DNA of 64,000 bases, taken from the NCBI RefSeq assembly GCF_014489845.1, contig NZ_JABURY010000015.1, forward strand, positions 124,001-188,000. Direction: 5' to 3'. A model generated the notes under the pieces. That model worked only from the letters and a program-made list of their open reading frames with translations, did no database searches and was not told the origin of the DNA. Position numbers and translations under genes: made by a program. The DNA is from Frischella japonica (GTDB taxonomy: Bacteria > Pseudomonadota > Gammaproteobacteria > Enterobacterales > Orbaceae). Positions 56,686 through 64,000 of this stretch are shown one piece after another. The first letter of the stretch is position 1. Each line of letters starts with the position of its first letter.

Positions 56686-56887
56686 ACTACTCTCCTACTT
56701 AGTTTTGTTAACCATGATCAAGCAAACATTAAAAATATCATTGCAGTAAATATTATAATATAATTTATATAGGGAAAAAATAAAAAACACGAATTAAACC
56801 AATTTGCAGATCACTTTCTTATACACTTGAATTCAAACTAATTTTATGAATAAATAAATCAATTTAATCTTTACTTGAGACAATACA

Positions 56888-58168
56888 ATGACTAAATCAG
56901 AATTACTTTATCAACAAGCAACACATGTAATGCCCGGTGGCGTAAATTCTCCTGTGCGCGCTTTTAATGGCGTTGGTGGTACACCTTTATTTTTTGACAA
57001 AGCTAATGGTGCTTATATATACGACGCAGATGGTAAAAGTTATATTGATTATGTGGGTTCATGGGGGCCTATGATTTTAGGGCATAACCATTCAGATGTT
57101 ACAAACGCTGTATGTCAAGCGATACATAAAGGTTTAAGTTACGGTGCACCAACCGAGATTGAAGTAAAATTAGCAAACCTTATTACTAATATTATGCCAT
57201 CAATTGAAATGATTCGGATGGTTAATTCGGGCACTGAAGCCACTATGAGTGCAATTCGTATTGCCCGAGGATTTACTGGTCGCGACAAAATTATTAAATT
57301 TGAAGGATGCTACCATGGACATGCTGATTATCTGCTGGTTAAAGCTGGGTCGGGAGCATTAACCTTCGGTCATCCAACATCTCCTGGCGTACCAAGTGAC
57401 TTTGTTAAACATACATTAGTTTGTGATTACAATAATTTGCAGTCAGTTAAACAGTGCTTTGCACAATACCCCGATGAAATTGCCGCCATTATCGTTGAAC
57501 CGGTTGCTGGTAATATGAATTGTGTACCAGCAAAACACGATTTCTTACATGGTTTACGTAAAGTTTGTGATCAATATGGCGCTCTTTTAATCATTGATGA
57601 AGTTATGACTGGATTTCGTGTGGCTTTAGGGGGTGCCCAAGCGTATTACGATATCGTGCCTGATTTAACATGTTTAGGTAAAATCATTGGTGGAGGAATG
57701 CCGGTTGGTGCATTTGGTGGGCGAGCTGATATTATGCAGCAACTTTCGCCAACTGGTCCAATTTATCAAGCGGGAACACTATCAGGTAATCCGATTGCGA
57801 TGACGGCTGGCTTTACTACCTTAAATTTATTAAATGACGTAGGAATTTATCAACAATTGGACGACTTAACCAGTCAACTTTGTAATGGGCTTTTAGAAGT
57901 AGCTAAAAAACATAACATTCCTTTCGTGACTAATCATGTTGGCGCTATGTTTGGACTATTTTTCACATCTGTAGAAGAAGTCAGCAGTTATGCTGATGTA
58001 ATGAAAAGTAATGTTGAATTATTTAAAAAATTCTATCATCATATGCTCGGTGATGGAGTCTATTTTGCACCATCGGCATTCGAGGCCGGATTTATGTCAC
58101 TAGCACATAGCGATAGAGAAATCAATCATACAATTGATTCTGCCAATCGTTTTTTTAAATCACTTTAA
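56888..58168 (+). CDS. hemL: Glutamate-1-semialdehyde 2,1-aminomutase
   Basis: A 426-residue PLP enzyme producing 5-aminolevulinate for heme synthesis. Motifs: [47 protein letters not shown] and [10 protein letters not shown], and the PLP lysine in [13 protein letters not shown] (about residue 265). Normal length. The bcp gene follows 29 bp downstream. Confidence 0.97.
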   Translation: MTKSELLYQQATHVMPGGVNSPVRAFNGVGGTPLFFDKANGAYIYDADGKSYIDYVGSWGPMILGHNHSDVTNAVCQAIHKGLSYGAPTEIEVKLANLITNIMPSIEMIRMVNSGTEATMSAIRIARGFTGRDKIIKFEGCYHGHADYLLVKAGSGALTFGHPTSPGVPSDFVKHTLVCDYNNLQSVKQCFAQYPDEIAAIIVEPVAGNMNCVPAKHDFLHGLRKVCDQYGALLIIDEVMTGFRVALGGAQAYYDIVPDLTCLGKIIGGGMPVGAFGGRADIMQQLSPTGPIYQAGTLSGNPIAMTAGFTTLNLLNDVGIYQQLDDLTSQLCNGLLEVAKKHNIPFVTNHVGAMFGLFFTSVEEVSSYADVMKSNVELFKKFYHHMLGDGVYFAPSAFEAGFMSLAHSDREINHTIDSANRFFKSL

Positions 58169-58197
58169 AATTTAATTATTCTATAGGTAATGATGAT

Positions 58198-58677
58198 ATG
58201 ATTAAACCACTTAAAGCGGGTGAAAATATTCCCCAATTTTCACTTCCTGATCAAGATGGCGAAGTAATTAACTCCAAGGAGTTTAAAGGTCAGCGTGTTT
58301 TAATTTATTTTTATCCCAAAGCGATGACACCAGGCTGTACTCTACAAGCTTGTAATCTACGCGATAACTTTGATGATTTCAAAAAATTTGAGGTTGCTGT
58401 TGTTGGTATTAGTACAGATAAGCCAGAAAAATTGTCGCGATTTGTTGAAAAAGAATTATTAAATTTTATTTTATTATCTGATGAAGAACATAAAGTGGCT
58501 CAAGCCTTTGGCGTTTGGGGAACAAAAGAGTTTATGGGTAAAACCTACGATGGTATTCATCGTATTAGTTTTTTAGTTGATAAAAAAGGTAAAATTGAAC
58601 ATGTTTTTGATGATTTTAAAACCAGTAATCACCATGAAATTGTTTTAAATTATTTAAAAAACCAACAAAAACAATAA
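58198..58677 (+). CDS. bcp: Thioredoxin-dependent thiol peroxidase Bcp (PrxQ)
   Basis: A 159-residue peroxiredoxin that reduces peroxides with thioredoxin. The peroxidatic C47 and resolving C52 lie in the FYPKAMTPGCTLQACNLRD region, followed by GISTDKPEKLSRF and TYDGIHRISFLVD, all as in E. coli Bcp. It may be co-transcribed with hemL. A strong bidirectional terminator follows. Confidence 0.96.
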   Translation: MIKPLKAGENIPQFSLPDQDGEVINSKEFKGQRVLIYFYPKAMTPGCTLQACNLRDNFDDFKKFEVAVVGISTDKPEKLSRFVEKELLNFILLSDEEHKVAQAFGVWGTKEFMGKTYDGIHRISFLVDKKGKIEHVFDDFKTSNHHEIVLNYLKNQQKQ

Positions 58678-58710
58678 ACAAACACATATATTAATTAAAT
58701 TAGATAAAAA

Positions 58711-58735
58711 TAAAAGCGTCATCATGACGCTTTTA
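58711..58735. terminator. Bidirectional terminator between bcp and perM
   Basis: A perfect 11-bp stem TAAAAGCGTCA/TGACGCTTTTA with a 3-nt loop, A-tract on the left and T-tract on the right. It serves convergent bcp and perM. Confidence 0.9.
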
Positions 58736-58753
58736 ATTTATATAACCTTTTTC

Positions 58754-59806
58754 TCAGCTATCGCTTATCGGCCAAGCATTAATAATAGCTTTTACCAATG
58801 TTGCCAGTGGAATAGCAAAAAATACGCCCCAAAATCCCCATAATCCACCAAAGATTAAAACAGCAATGATAATGACAAGGGGATGAAGATTAAGTTTTTC
58901 AGAAAATAATAATGGCACGGTTATATTGCCATCTATGATCTGAATAAATATATATACTGTCATTAAAATTCCAAACTCAGTACTCCACCCCCATTGAAAC
59001 AGTGCTACCGTGATAACGGGAATAGTAGAAATGATAATGCCAACATAGGGAATAATAACTGTTATAGCAACAATAAATGCCAGTAATAATGCATAATCTA
59101 ATTTCATAATGCCAAAAGGTATACATATCATACAAAACAGAATAATAATATGTAATACATTACCGACAATATAATTACTAATTTGCTTATCCATTTCCAT
59201 GGCAACTTTATTTAAAACTTGACGATTTTTGGGTAGGATTTTTGAACAATAATTCCAGATCTTTTCTTTATCTTTCAAAAGTAAAAACATCATAATAGGT
59301 ATTAGTACTGAGTTGACAATGACACTTAGCAAACTAAAAATTGAATCAATCGAAAATTGCAATAACGAATTTCCTGTTTCAACCACTTTTTGATTTATGC
59401 TGTGAATTAGCGTATCAAAAACACCGACGTCAATTAATTCGGGATAATGTTGTGGTAATGTCATTAAATATTTATTTAAAAAGGTCAGCATCGAGGGAAT
59501 ATTACCAATTAAACTCAATCCTTGTTGCCAAATAAGAGGGAGTAAAATTATGCCACCTAGTAAAACAATCGATATAAATATAAATAGAACTAAAATAACC
59601 GCTAATGTTCTGGGTAAGCCTGATCGCATTAAAAATTTAATTGGTGTTTCAAGCAAATAAGAAAATACAACAGCAATTAAAATTGGTAGTATAATATTAT
59701 TGAAAAAATAGATAATAATGAAAAAAAGTACAATAAGAATAAGAAGTGATATAGCATCAGGATCGCTAAAGCGTCGTCGATACCATTCCAAGATCATTTT
59801 ATACAT
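58754..59806 (-). CDS. perM: AI-2E family transporter, PerM-type
   Basis: A 350-residue membrane protein with about eight hydrophobic segments and the family motifs PILIAVVFSYLLETP and PLLFSEKLNLHPLVIIIAVLIFGGLWGFWGVFFAIPLATL. PerM was named as a putative permease, and the family also includes TqsA-like autoinducer exporters and sodium/proton antiporters, so the substrate is open. GGAG just before the ATG supports this start. Confidence 0.86.
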   Translation of the reverse strand: MYKMILEWYRRRFSDPDAISLLILIVLFFIIIYFFNNIILPILIAVVFSYLLETPIKFLMRSGLPRTLAVILVLFIFISIVLLGGIILLPLIWQQGLSLIGNIPSMLTFLNKYLMTLPQHYPELIDVGVFDTLIHSINQKVVETGNSLLQFSIDSIFSLLSVIVNSVLIPIMMFLLLKDKEKIWNYCSKILPKNRQVLNKVAMEMDKQISNYIVGNVLHIIILFCMICIPFGIMKLDYALLLAFIVAITVIIPYVGIIISTIPVITVALFQWGWSTEFGILMTVYIFIQIIDGNITVPLLFSEKLNLHPLVIIIAVLIFGGLWGFWGVFFAIPLATLVKAIINAWPISDS

Positions 59807-59983
59807 TTACTCCACCACATAATTTTGCATTTTATTTAATAATGAAACTTTAGTTCTAATAATCATTTTTATATTTATTCGCTATAATGACACAACATGA
59901 ACAAAGTACGTAATTAAATTTCATTTTTTATCTAAGTGATTCACTTTTATGAGCAAACAATGCCACCAATTAAATTAGAAAAA

Positions 59984-60352
59984 TCATTTTTTTCGGATAA
60001 AATAAAAATAAAAGCCGATTACATGTGCGATAAATACCAATAATAAAATAATTCTTACATGTAAAGAATCAAATATTATTGCAGGTATTAGCAACAATAT
60101 TACCAAAATGATAAAAATTTTAACTAATTTCTTAGGAGTCATTTTTTTCTGTAGAATAGCTTCTTGAATATAATATTTATAATATTGATTATTAACAAGA
60201 TATTGATGTAACTTTTCCGAACTATTAAACCATAAATAAGCCGTTAATAAGTAAAAAGGTACGGTTGGCAACAATGGTAAAAAAATACCCAGTGTTCCTA
60301 GAAAAAAGAACAGATAACCAAGTGAGATAAAAATAAGTTTTTTCATTAACAC
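59984..60352 (-). CDS. ybaN: DUF454/YbaN family inner-membrane protein
   Basis: A 122-residue membrane protein with the YbaN pattern GTLGIFLPLLPTVPFYLLTAYLWFNSSEKL near residues 19-48 and two further helices at the C-terminus. Function unknown. I used the GTG at 60352 because AGGT is five bases upstream; an ATG at 60346 would shorten it by two residues. Confidence 0.82.
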   Translation of the reverse strand: MLMKKLIFISLGYLFFFLGTLGIFLPLLPTVPFYLLTAYLWFNSSEKLHQYLVNNQYYKYYIQEAILQKKMTPKKLVKIFIILVILLLIPAIIFDSLHVRIILLLVFIAHVIGFYFYFIRKK

Positions 60353-60534
60353 GTTTACCTATAGTTATATAGCCTTAAGTTGATAATGCACTGCAAATTA
60401 TTTATTAATATAATAATCTGTTACAAATGATGTTGATTGAAAATAAGATAAAAACACTTTATGCTACCCAGCAATAGAGAATTTAACAATATTTCTTTAA
60501 TGAAATATTCTTGTTTATTTGGTTCCACAAAAAA

Positions 60535-61101
60535 ATGATTTTGCTTATTGATAATTATGACTCATTTACCTACAACATTTATGATTATGTCAAACGATTG
60601 AACAATGACATCAAAGTCATAAAAAATGATCAGTTTACATTATCGCAAATAAAGAAAATGCGTTTCAACAAAATCATTCTTTCTCCTGGTCCCGGAAATC
60701 CTGATACAGCAGGTGTATCATTGGAGCTCGTTGATGAACTACATCAACAAGTGCCCATTTTTGGTATCTGTTTAGGACATCAAATCATCGCTCAATATTT
60801 TGGCTACCAAATCATAAAGGCGCCCAGCCCTATGCATGGCAAAATTGATATAATTTGGCATGATAATGCCGGTATTTATTACCGTTTGAAAAATCCCTTA
60901 ACCGTTGTGCGTTATCACTCATTAATTGTCGAAGATTCACCACTCGAAACATTACAGGTCAGCGCTCGCAACAAAGAGGGTATTATTATGGGGTTAAGGC
61001 ATCAAGATTTAGCCATTGAATCAGTGCAATTTCATCCAGAAGCCATCAAAACGGAATTTGGCTTAGATATGCTACGTAACTTTATTAATAAATGGACATA
61101 A
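60535..61101 (+). CDS. pabA: Aminodeoxychorismate synthase glutaminase component PabA
   Basis: A 188-residue class I glutamine amidotransferase supplying ammonia for 4-aminobenzoate (folate) synthesis. The catalytic triad is C79 (GICLGHQ) and the H and E of VQFHPEA near 168-170, and ILLIDNYDSFTYN opens the protein. TrpG is the main alternative, but the adjacent pabB-pabC fusion favours PabA. The ATG at 60535 aligns with E. coli; a TTG at 60511 is possible. It is 3 bp before pabB. Confidence 0.92.
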   Translation: MILLIDNYDSFTYNIYDYVKRLNNDIKVIKNDQFTLSQIKKMRFNKIILSPGPGNPDTAGVSLELVDELHQQVPIFGICLGHQIIAQYFGYQIIKAPSPMHGKIDIIWHDNAGIYYRLKNPLTVVRYHSLIVEDSPLETLQVSARNKEGIIMGLRHQDLAIESVQFHPEAIKTEFGLDMLRNFINKWT

Positions 61102-61104
61102 GTA

Positions 61105-62862
61105 ATGATCATTCGTATTGACTTCGAAGGAAAAAGCCGACTTTTCCAAAATCCAAGCCAAACTTTTATCTGCTATGATCTTTCTTCGATTGAAGGAACA
61201 ATCAATGAAATAAGTGACTTGGTCAAACAAGGATTCTATGCTGTAGGGTATTTAGCCTATGAAACAGCCCCTGCTTTCAATCATTATTATGTAACAAAAG
61301 ATTATTCTCTCAATACATTACCTTTATTAGTTTTTGGCATTTATCACGATTACACTAATGTTAATAAGCTATCTGATGATTGTGTATTTCCAACAATCTC
61401 ATTAGACTGTAATACTTCGCAAACCGAATATCAGCAAAACATACTTAATATAAAACATTATATTGAAAATGGAACTACCTATCAGACCAATTATACGCTG
61501 CAATTTAAAGGTGAATTTAACAGTGACCCATATCGCTATTACCAATACTTACAACAAAATAATCAAGCAAATTACTGTGCTTATATCCAATTTGATAATA
61601 GCCACATATTATCCATTTCACCGGAATTATTTTTTAAAATACACAATGACACGATTATTACTAAACCGATGAAAGGTACTACAGCCAGAGGCATTAACCT
61701 TGCTGATGATCAATTAAAGAAACAAACACTTTTTTCAGAAAAAAATCAAGCTGAAAATATGATGATAGTTGATCTGTTGCGCAATGACTTGAGTCAAATC
61801 TCAGTTACGGGAACAGTTACTGTAAGCGAGCTATTTAAAGCCGAAAAATATCCAACAGTTTGGCAATTAACTTCGACCATTCAATCAAGATTGAAACCCA
61901 ATACTACACTATTTAATATCTTAAAAGCCCTTTTTCCTTGTGGTTCAATTACAGGAGCACCAAAAGCCAGCACCATGCAAATTATTGCCGACATCGAAAA
62001 ACAACCCCGAGAAGTCTATTGTGGTACCATTGGCTATATTGAACCAAATTTCCATAAAGCTATTTTTAATATACCTATCCGCACCTTGACGATAAATCAA
62101 CAACAGGCGCATTATGGCGTGGGAGGTGGTATAACTTGGGATTCTACGACGTCAGGTGAATATCAAGAAATTTTACAAAAAATGGCGTTACTAACCAATC
62201 CAATAGCAAAACCACAGTATTTATTTGAATCGATGCTTTATCATGACGAGCAAATTTTCTTGCTTGACGAGCATTTAGCCAGATTATCTCAATCAGCAGA
62301 ATATTTTAATTTTCAGTGTAATGTGGATGAGATTAGAGCTAACCTTAATCAAATTAAAAATCTCATACCTCATTTAAGTTATAAAATTCGGCTTTGCTTG
62401 ATGGCTGATAGTCAATTTACCACCGAAGCTGTACCACTTAATGATATGTTTGATATTACTGACATTAGCCTATCAATGCAATGCATCAACAATCAAAATC
62501 CCCTTGTATATCATAAAACCTCAAACCGTTCACATTTACCCAATGTTACTTTTGGACAAGAAGTAATTTTATTTAATCAGCATCGAGAACTCACTGAGTT
62601 TGTTAATGGCAATCTTGTTCTGTTAATCAATGGTTGCTGGTTAACACCTAAATTAACTTCGGGATTATTAGCTGGCGTTATGCGTGAATATTATTTAAAA
62701 CAAAATCAGATAAAAGAAGCACGCTTAATGATTGACGACATTCTCAAAGCAGAAAAAATGGCGTTTATCAATAGTGTAAGAAAATGGATAACCATAAACC
62801 CAGAGGTGCTTAAAAAAATAAAAAACAATATAATAAAAAATCAAATGGTTAACTTGATTTAG
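61105..62862 (+). CDS. pabB: Aminodeoxychorismate synthase component I fused to aminodeoxychorismate lyase (PabB-PabC)
   Basis: A 585-residue two-domain protein. Residues 1-355 are a chorismate-binding domain (YLAYETAPAF, ISPELFFKI, KPMKGTTARG, MIVDLLRNDLSQIS, FPCGSITGAPK, GYIEPN, GVGGGITWDS). Residues about 370-585 are a fold-type IV PLP enzyme like PabC (FESMLYHDEQIFLLDEHLARL, catalytic lysine in YHKTSNRS, EFVNGNLVLLING). Together with PabA it would convert chorismate to 4-aminobenzoate. Such PabBC fusions occur in other bacteria, while E. coli has separate pabC. The C-terminus is Lys/Asn-rich. Confidence 0.92.
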   Translation: MIIRIDFEGKSRLFQNPSQTFICYDLSSIEGTINEISDLVKQGFYAVGYLAYETAPAFNHYYVTKDYSLNTLPLLVFGIYHDYTNVNKLSDDCVFPTISLDCNTSQTEYQQNILNIKHYIENGTTYQTNYTLQFKGEFNSDPYRYYQYLQQNNQANYCAYIQFDNSHILSISPELFFKIHNDTIITKPMKGTTARGINLADDQLKKQTLFSEKNQAENMMIVDLLRNDLSQISVTGTVTVSELFKAEKYPTVWQLTSTIQSRLKPNTTLFNILKALFPCGSITGAPKASTMQIIADIEKQPREVYCGTIGYIEPNFHKAIFNIPIRTLTINQQQAHYGVGGGITWDSTTSGEYQEILQKMALLTNPIAKPQYLFESMLYHDEQIFLLDEHLARLSQSAEYFNFQCNVDEIRANLNQIKNLIPHLSYKIRLCLMADSQFTTEAVPLNDMFDITDISLSMQCINNQNPLVYHKTSNRSHLPNVTFGQEVILFNQHRELTEFVNGNLVLLINGCWLTPKLTSGLLAGVMREYYLKQNQIKEARLMIDDILKAEKMAFINSVRKWITINPEVLKKIKNNIIKNQMVNLI

Positions 62863-63004
62863 CACAAAAAATTATATTAATTGATTGAAACCATAATGAT
62901 TTTTAATATGATTTAAGTAATATTTATTACCTTTTTGTACATTTATTTTTATAAGCGTATTATAATCGGACAAAGTTTATGCTTTGATTAGACAAAGAAT
63001 AATT

Positions 63005-63466
63005 ATGAAACACTTTTTTGCCAAACATGCAACAGTCCGTCATCGCTGCTACTCACTATATTATACTTTGTATTTTTATGGTCGCAGTTTATTAATATTG
63101 TTTATCTGCTTACAATTGGGAAATATGATCTCTTTTAGCATCGGGATTAATATTCCTGGTAGTATAATTGGCTTATTGATTTTATTTTTCTTATTAGTTT
63201 TTCAACTTATTCCTTCGACTTGGGTACGCTGTGGTTGCAATCTGTTTATGCGGCATATGACAATTTTATTTGTCCCAGCAGCGATGGGGATCATGGATAA
63301 CTATATTTATGTGATTCATAGTTGGGCACCACTAATTATTGGTAGCCTTGCAAGTACTTTTATAATCATGATTTTTATTGGCTGGTTAACGCAAAATTTG
63401 CATTCTCGTTCACTACCAGCTATTGATAACACTCTTATTAATACAACAAACGAAAAGGAACAATAA
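63005..63466 (+). CDS. yohJ: CidA/LrgA family membrane protein (YohJ-like)
   Basis: About 153 residues with four hydrophobic segments and the LrgA pattern GNMISFSIGINIPGSIIGLLILF and FVPAAMGIMDNY. Members form holin-like or small-molecule transport pairs with the downstream LrgB/YohK partner, and pyruvate or uridine/cytidine transport has been proposed for some. I chose the ATG at 63005, since an upstream start at 62984 adds only seven residues with no ribosome-binding site. The stop codon abuts the yohK ATG. Confidence 0.85.
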   Translation: MKHFFAKHATVRHRCYSLYYTLYFYGRSLLILFICLQLGNMISFSIGINIPGSIIGLLILFFLLVFQLIPSTWVRCGCNLFMRHMTILFVPAAMGIMDNYIYVIHSWAPLIIGSLASTFIIMIFIGWLTQNLHSRSLPAIDNTLINTTNEKEQ

Positions 63467-64000
63467 ATGTTGTGGATGCTACCTTTAACAATATTTATTT
63501 TTTTCTATACACGTAAACTGGCGATAAAAATTAAAAATCCTTTTTTTAATCCTTTAGTCATTACAGTACTGGTGTTAACTCCAATATTATTATTAACCCA
63601 AACTTCTTATAAAGAATACTTTGCTAATGTCCGCATTATCCATGAATTACTTCCCTATTCTGTTGTGGCTTTGGCCTACCCCCTTTATGAATTGATGCCA
63701 CAAATAAAAGCCCGTTGGAAATCGATATTGTTTGTAACTTTTATTGCTTCCGTTACGGCGATGATAAGTGGTGTTTTTATTGCATTTTGGCTAGGGGGAA
63801 ATCAGGAAATTTTAGCTTCAATATTACCGAAATCGGTAACAACGGCTATCGCGGTTACCATAGCTGAAAACCAGGGCGGAGTTCCTTCAATTTCAGCAAT
63901 GTGTGTCATACTGGTTGGCACATTGGGTGCAATTTTTGGTCACCAATTATTAAATTTATGCCACATTAAATCAGCTGCCGCACGAGGTATCGCAATAGGT
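63467..64000 (+). CDS. yohK: LrgB family membrane protein (YohK-like), partial
   Basis: A 178-codon N-terminal part of an LrgB/CidB-type membrane protein, cut by the right edge. It starts MLWMLPLTIFIFFYTRKLA and contains PNSVVALAYPLY-like VVALAYPLYELMPQIK, the conserved PKSVTTAIAVTIAENQGGVP and the HQLLNL helix. The ATG follows the yohJ stop with no gap, so the pair is translationally coupled. Confidence 0.9.
   Translation, partial: MLWMLPLTIFIFFYTRKLAIKIKNPFFNPLVITVLVLTPILLLTQTSYKEYFANVRIIHELLPYSVVALAYPLYELMPQIKARWKSILFVTFIASVTAMISGVFIAFWLGGNQEILASILPKSVTTAIAVTIAENQGGVPSISAMCVILVGTLGAIFGHQLLNLCHIKSAAARGIAIG

Overview
The window is a stretch of a strongly AT-rich gammaproteobacterial chromosome. 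Most proteins read as close relatives of Enterobacterales and Pasteurellaceae proteins (AspS, NudB, YebC, ErpA, HemL, PepD, SbcB). Several E. coli-style neighbourhoods survive: aspS-nudB-yebC-ruvC, gpt-frsA-proB-proA with divergent pepD, and rsmE-gshB-yqgE-ruvX. The base composition, this mixed synteny and a Tad/Flp pilus locus fit an insect-gut Orbaceae bacterium (Gilliamella-like). That assignment is an inference from memory of protein families, not a database result.

Layout. 0-8.4 kb holds housekeeping genes: ruvC (cut by the window edge), yebC, an agp-type phosphatase, nudB, aspS, an isochorismatase-fold hydrolase, moeB, dusC and an EmrE-like exporter. 8.6-26.2 kb is one all-plus-strand Tad pilus locus: two Flp prepilins, tadA, tadB, tadC, tadD, rcpC, rcpA, tadZ, tadE, tadF, tadG, three tandem secreted seven-bladed RCC1-like propeller genes, and the prepilin peptidase tadV. 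27.0-27.3 kb carries Leu, Gly and Cys tRNAs. 27.9-48.9 kb is again housekeeping: trhP, proBA, frsA, gpt, pepD, a SetA/B-type exporter, cutC, ychF, moeA, folB, rsmE, gshB, yqgE, ruvX, ribB with an FMN riboswitch, and queH. 49-52.2 kb is gene-poor, with a small membrane protein, a serine-acetyltransferase-like gene, a decayed ORF, a copied fragment of the sbcB 5' end and a candidate structured RNA. 52.2-64 kb holds sbcB, three zinc-ribbon genes, erpA, hemL, bcp, perM, ybaN, pabA, a pabB-pabC fusion and a yohJ-yohK pair cut by the right edge.

How the genes work together. The Tad locus encodes a complete machine: pilins and pseudopilins (Flp1, Flp2, TadE, TadF), their peptidase (TadV), an ATPase (TadA) with two membrane platform proteins (TadB, TadC), a localisation factor (TadZ), an outer-membrane secretin with its partner (RcpA, RcpC), a lipoprotein (TadD) and TadG. 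The part that stands out is the run of three RCC1-like exported proteins between tadG and tadV. Each extra copy is preceded by a relic of the tadG 3' end, so the array grew by tandem duplication of a unit that included the end of tadG. TadD also carries an unusual C-terminal region resembling an AMIN (peptidoglycan/secretin-associated) domain. I infer that the propellers are pilus-linked surface or periplasmic binding modules that are diversifying. This array is the best candidate for an undescribed system in the window.
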